Source: Chloroflexus aurantiacus J-10-fl
GTDB lineage: Bacteria; Chloroflexota; Chloroflexia; Chloroflexales; Chloroflexaceae
DNA: 64,000 nucleotides
Reading direction: 5' to 3'
Assembly: GCF_000018865.1 (NCBI RefSeq)
Contig: NC_010175.1
Coordinates: 372,001 to 436,000 of the forward strand
Part shown: positions 61,144 to 64,000 of the stretch, one piece after another
How positions within the stretch are numbered: position 1 is the stretch's first letter
Layout: every line of letters begins with the position of its first letter
The notes under the pieces: model-generated
What the model saw: the letters and a program-made list of their open reading frames with translations, nothing else
Database searches by the model: none
What the model was told of the DNA's origin: nothing
Translations under genes and position numbers: made by a program

Positions 61144-63972
61144 CTAGCCCATCGCCAGTGGACTCATCTCATCCCAATTCGGGCCAACTTCGAGATTAAC
61201 GCTTAGTGGTACGACCAAATCACGGTACACACTGCTCATTACGTCACGCAAGAGCCGTGCGGCTGGCTCAACCTCATCTTCTGGAGCCTCGGCGATTAAT
61301 TCGTCGTGTACCTGTAGCAACAGGCGTGTGCGCAACCCCTGCTCACGCAGTGCACGATGCACATTGACCATCGCCATTTTCATCAGATCGGCAGCAGTGC
61401 CCTGAATGGGTGCATTAATCGCTTCTCGTTCGGCAGCAGCACGTCGTGCACCACTGGCGCGCAGGTCTTCCATCACCCGACGACGACCAAAAAGGGTTTG
61501 TACATACCCATGCTGCCGTCCAAATTCGAGCGTTTGATCAATGTAGCGGCGAATACCGGGGAACTGAGCAAACAGATTATCGATCAGTTGGCGGGCCAGA
61601 TCACGTTCGATCCCCAACCGCTGGGCCAGACCAAACGCACTGATCCCATAGATCACGCCGAACACCACCGTCTTCGCGACGCGCCGTTGATTCTTATCGA
61701 CTGCTGTCGGTTCAACCCCAAACAGTCGGCTGGCCGTGGCCGCGTGAATGTCAAGCCCCTGCTGAAATGCTGCGATCAGGTTCTCATCACCACTCATATG
61801 GGCCAGCACCCGCAGCTCGATCTGCGAGTAGTCGGCAGCCACAAAGCGCCAACCGGGTTCAGCGACAAAGGCACGCCGAATCTCGCGCCCTTCCTCAGTG
61901 CGTACCGGTATGTTTTGCAGGTTGGGATTATTCGACGACAACCGCCCGGTGGCCGCACCAAGCTGATTGTACGAGGTATGAATGCGTCCGGTCCGTGGAT
62001 TGACCAGATCAGGCAGTGCATCGATATAGGTGCTCTTGAGCTTCGTCAATTGACGGTAGGTCAGAATATCGGCAGCAATCGGATAGAGCTGGCTCAGCTC
62101 TTCCAGAACCTCCGCCGTAATCGAGTAGCCACCACTCTTGAGCTTGCTCAGACCGTGTGCACGGGGATCAATTCCCAATCGTCCAAACAGCACATCATTC
62201 AACTGTTGGCCGGAATTGATATTGAACGGGCCACCGGCCTGTTGATAAATCCGCTCGACCAGATCGGCAATCCGTTGCGCAAAATGCCTGCCCAACTCGC
62301 GCAAATACTCCTGATCGAGACGGATGCCAGTTAGTTCCATGTCGGTCAACACCTCGATCAGCGGTAATTCAACCCGGTAATACAGATCGTGCAGCGCAGG
62401 TTCAGCCTCTAACTGACGCTGCAAGCGCTCGGTGAGCCGCAACGTGTAGAGGGCATCGGCCGCCGCATACGGAGCCGCCTGCTCAACCGGCACCTCAGCA
62501 AAGCTAATCTGCTTATTGCCCCGCCCGATCAGGTCTTCAATCGTAGTAGGCGGCTCTGGGAGTTTCAACTCGTAGAATGCCAGGTCTTTCAAACCCTGCC
62601 GCTTGCCCAGCATGGCCGCTGCAATCATCGTATCGAATGCCAGTCCGGACACCTTGATCCCGGCCCCGGCCAGAACCTCCATATCAAACTTGGCATTATG
62701 GGCAAACTTTGGCTGCTGAGGATTGGCAAAAAACGGGGCCAGCGCAGTGACAACCTCTCCACATGGCACCTGCGTCTCGGATTGATGGCCGACCGGAATG
62801 TAGCAGACGGTATCGGGCGCGATAGCAATTGAAATCCCAACCAGATCGCTGGCAACCGGTTGCAGACTGGTACATTCGGTGTCGAACGCAAAAGCCGGCG
62901 CATTGCGGAGACGCGATACCAGATCGGCCAGCGCCGTAGCATCTCGCACAATTGTAACCGGTGGCGGTTCGGCTGTCGGCTGAGCGGGTTCCGACTCGCC
63001 GGCAAAGAGCGAAAGCTGCGTTGGTGCAGTCGTGAGTGGTGCAGCGGGCAGATCGGCAGGCAGTTCGGCCAGTGTCGGTGCCTGAACGACCGAAGGTAGC
63101 TTCTTGATCAGGTTTGAGCTAACGCCAAACTCCAACTCTTGAAAGAGGGCCATCACTGCCGAACGGTCGTAGACGCCGATGCGGGCAGCTTCCAGATCGA
63201 GCTGTACCGGCACATCGGTGACAATCGTCGCCAATTGGCGCGAGAACCGCGCTGCCTCGGCCTGCTCGCGGAGTAATGTCTGGTAACGCTTCGGCGCAGC
63301 ATCAATCTGCTCAAGCAATGCGTCGAGTGAACGAAACTGCTTGAGTAAGGCAATCGCCCCCTTCTCGCCAATCCCGCGCACACCGGGGATATTATCTGAG
63401 GTGTCGCCCTTCAGACCGCGCAGATCGGCCAGTTGATCTGGCTCAAGGCCATCGTACCGCTTACGCACCTGCTCCAGATCGTAGAGCGTGACACTTGTCT
63501 TGCCGCCGTAGGGATTGGCTAATGCCACCCGCACGTGATCATTCACCAGTTGCAACACATCAGAATCGCCGGTGAGAATGATGGTATCAACACCGCGCTC
63601 CGTCGCCTGACGGGCCAGCGTCCCAATCACATCATCGGCCTCGTACCCTTCGGCGGTGTAGATTGGGATATTGAGCGCCTGTACCAGTTGCTTAATCCGT
63701 TCAAATTGGGGATAAAACTCTTCTGGTGTCTCGGCACGCCCGGCTTTGTATTCGGCGTAGAGATCGTCACGAAAGGTACGCCCAACATCGAAAGCAACGG
63801 CGGCGTAATCGGGACGATACTCGGCCAGTGCAGTCAGTAGAATTTGCGCAAAACCAAAGACGGCATACGTCGGCTCACCACGGGACGAACGTAACCCACT
63901 CTCGCGCAACGCAAAAAACGCCCGATACGCCAAAGCGTGACCATCAACTAACACCAATAGCGGATACGCCAT
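61144..63972 (-). CDS. polA: DNA polymerase I
   Basis: A 942-residue family A polymerase for repair and Okazaki fragment processing. The 5'-nuclease domain (1-290) has LVDGHALAYRAF, YEADDVIGTLA and DLRGLKGDTSDNIPGVRGIG. The 3'-5' exonuclease domain (about 345-530) keeps FDTEC near 362 and further acidic residues, so proofreading may be active. The polymerase domain has LSSNNPNLQNIPVRTEEGR, VAADYSQIELRVLAH (motif A), the O-helix RRVAKTVVFGVIYGISAFGL (motif B) and LLQVHDELIAE (motif C). A Pro/Thr-rich linker lies around 300-335. Complete in the window. Confidence 0.96.
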   Translation of the reverse strand: MAYPLLVLVDGHALAYRAFFALRESGLRSSRGEPTYAVFGFAQILLTALAEYRPDYAAVAFDVGRTFRDDLYAEYKAGRAETPEEFYPQFERIKQLVQALNIPIYTAEGYEADDVIGTLARQATERGVDTIILTGDSDVLQLVNDHVRVALANPYGGKTSVTLYDLEQVRKRYDGLEPDQLADLRGLKGDTSDNIPGVRGIGEKGAIALLKQFRSLDALLEQIDAAPKRYQTLLREQAEAARFSRQLATIVTDVPVQLDLEAARIGVYDRSAVMALFQELEFGVSSNLIKKLPSVVQAPTLAELPADLPAAPLTTAPTQLSLFAGESEPAQPTAEPPPVTIVRDATALADLVSRLRNAPAFAFDTECTSLQPVASDLVGISIAIAPDTVCYIPVGHQSETQVPCGEVVTALAPFFANPQQPKFAHNAKFDMEVLAGAGIKVSGLAFDTMIAAAMLGKRQGLKDLAFYELKLPEPPTTIEDLIGRGNKQISFAEVPVEQAAPYAAADALYTLRLTERLQRQLEAEPALHDLYYRVELPLIEVLTDMELTGIRLDQEYLRELGRHFAQRIADLVERIYQQAGGPFNINSGQQLNDVLFGRLGIDPRAHGLSKLKSGGYSITAEVLEELSQLYPIAADILTYRQLTKLKSTYIDALPDLVNPRTGRIHTSYNQLGAATGRLSSNNPNLQNIPVRTEEGREIRRAFVAEPGWRFVAADYSQIELRVLAHMSGDENLIAAFQQGLDIHAATASRLFGVEPTAVDKNQRRVAKTVVFGVIYGISAFGLAQRLGIERDLARQLIDNLFAQFPGIRRYIDQTLEFGRQHGYVQTLFGRRRVMEDLRASGARRAAAEREAINAPIQGTAADLMKMAMVNVHRALREQGLRTRLLLQVHDELIAEAPEDEVEPAARLLRDVMSSVYRDLVVPLSVNLEVGPNWDEMSPLAMG

Positions 63973-64000
63973 AGACTGTCTCCAATCCGCACAGATTTGC

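Noticed and set aside
61357-62334. Plus-strand frame of 325 codons
   Set aside because: Antisense to polA; no ribosome-binding site.

Overview
The window reads as chromosomal DNA of a Chloroflexus-like member of the Chloroflexota. Surface proteins end in the YLPLVxK-type tail common in that phylum, lysine is made by the alpha-aminoadipate/LysW route, and GC-rich genes alternate with many small dispersed repeats. The genus is my inference; no rRNA or other marker lies in the window. I saw no tRNA, rRNA or CRISPR array.

Layout. 1-5446: the right-hand part of an integrated mobile element. It has a compact minus-strand operon (zinc-ribbon membrane protein, FtsK/TraG-like ATPase, small unknowns), an XRE repressor, two iteron-like repeat clusters and a large serine integrase at the edge. 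It appears to have integrated into a TDT-type transporter gene, whose ribosome-binding site and first codons survive at 5447-5555. 5.5-20.2 kb: repeat-rich accessory DNA with secreted beta-helix and YGVYG-repeat proteins, a thioredoxin-VKOR fusion, a DsbA-like lipoprotein and ThpR. 20.5-27.9 kb: a minus-strand proteostasis cluster (Lon, Hsp20, CbpM-like, HtrA, CbpA/DnaJ, VLRF1-like, DUF2905). 28.1-29.1 kb: an SPFH protein.

29.3-34.1 kb: a cobalamin riboswitch followed by a corrinoid ABC importer operon. 34.3-46 kb: three minus-strand operons (flavodoxin/binding protein; Fe3+ importer FbpABC; cupin/YwiC-like). All three share the same promoter with a TTAG-N6-CTAA palindrome over the -10 box, so they look like one metal-responsive, probably iron-starvation, regulon. 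An AT-rich type II restriction-modification pair sits among them.

47-53.8 kb: an AAA-pathway lysine operon (homocitrate synthase, homoaconitase large and small subunits, homoisocitrate dehydrogenase, two tandem LysW carriers, LysX, LysY). Its leader encodes a 22-residue peptide with four Lys codons and can form mutually exclusive terminator and antiterminator hairpins, the layout of ribosome-mediated attenuation. 55-57.2 kb: an SPFH protein and a GT2 glycosyltransferase. 57.4-60.6 kb: a near-textbook fluoride riboswitch with an overlapping terminator controls two tandem MutS-like ATPases. 61.1-64 kb: DNA polymerase I.

The observations I rate highest are the fluoride-riboswitch MutS pair, the lysine attenuator, the three-promoter metal regulon and the integrase-interrupted transporter.
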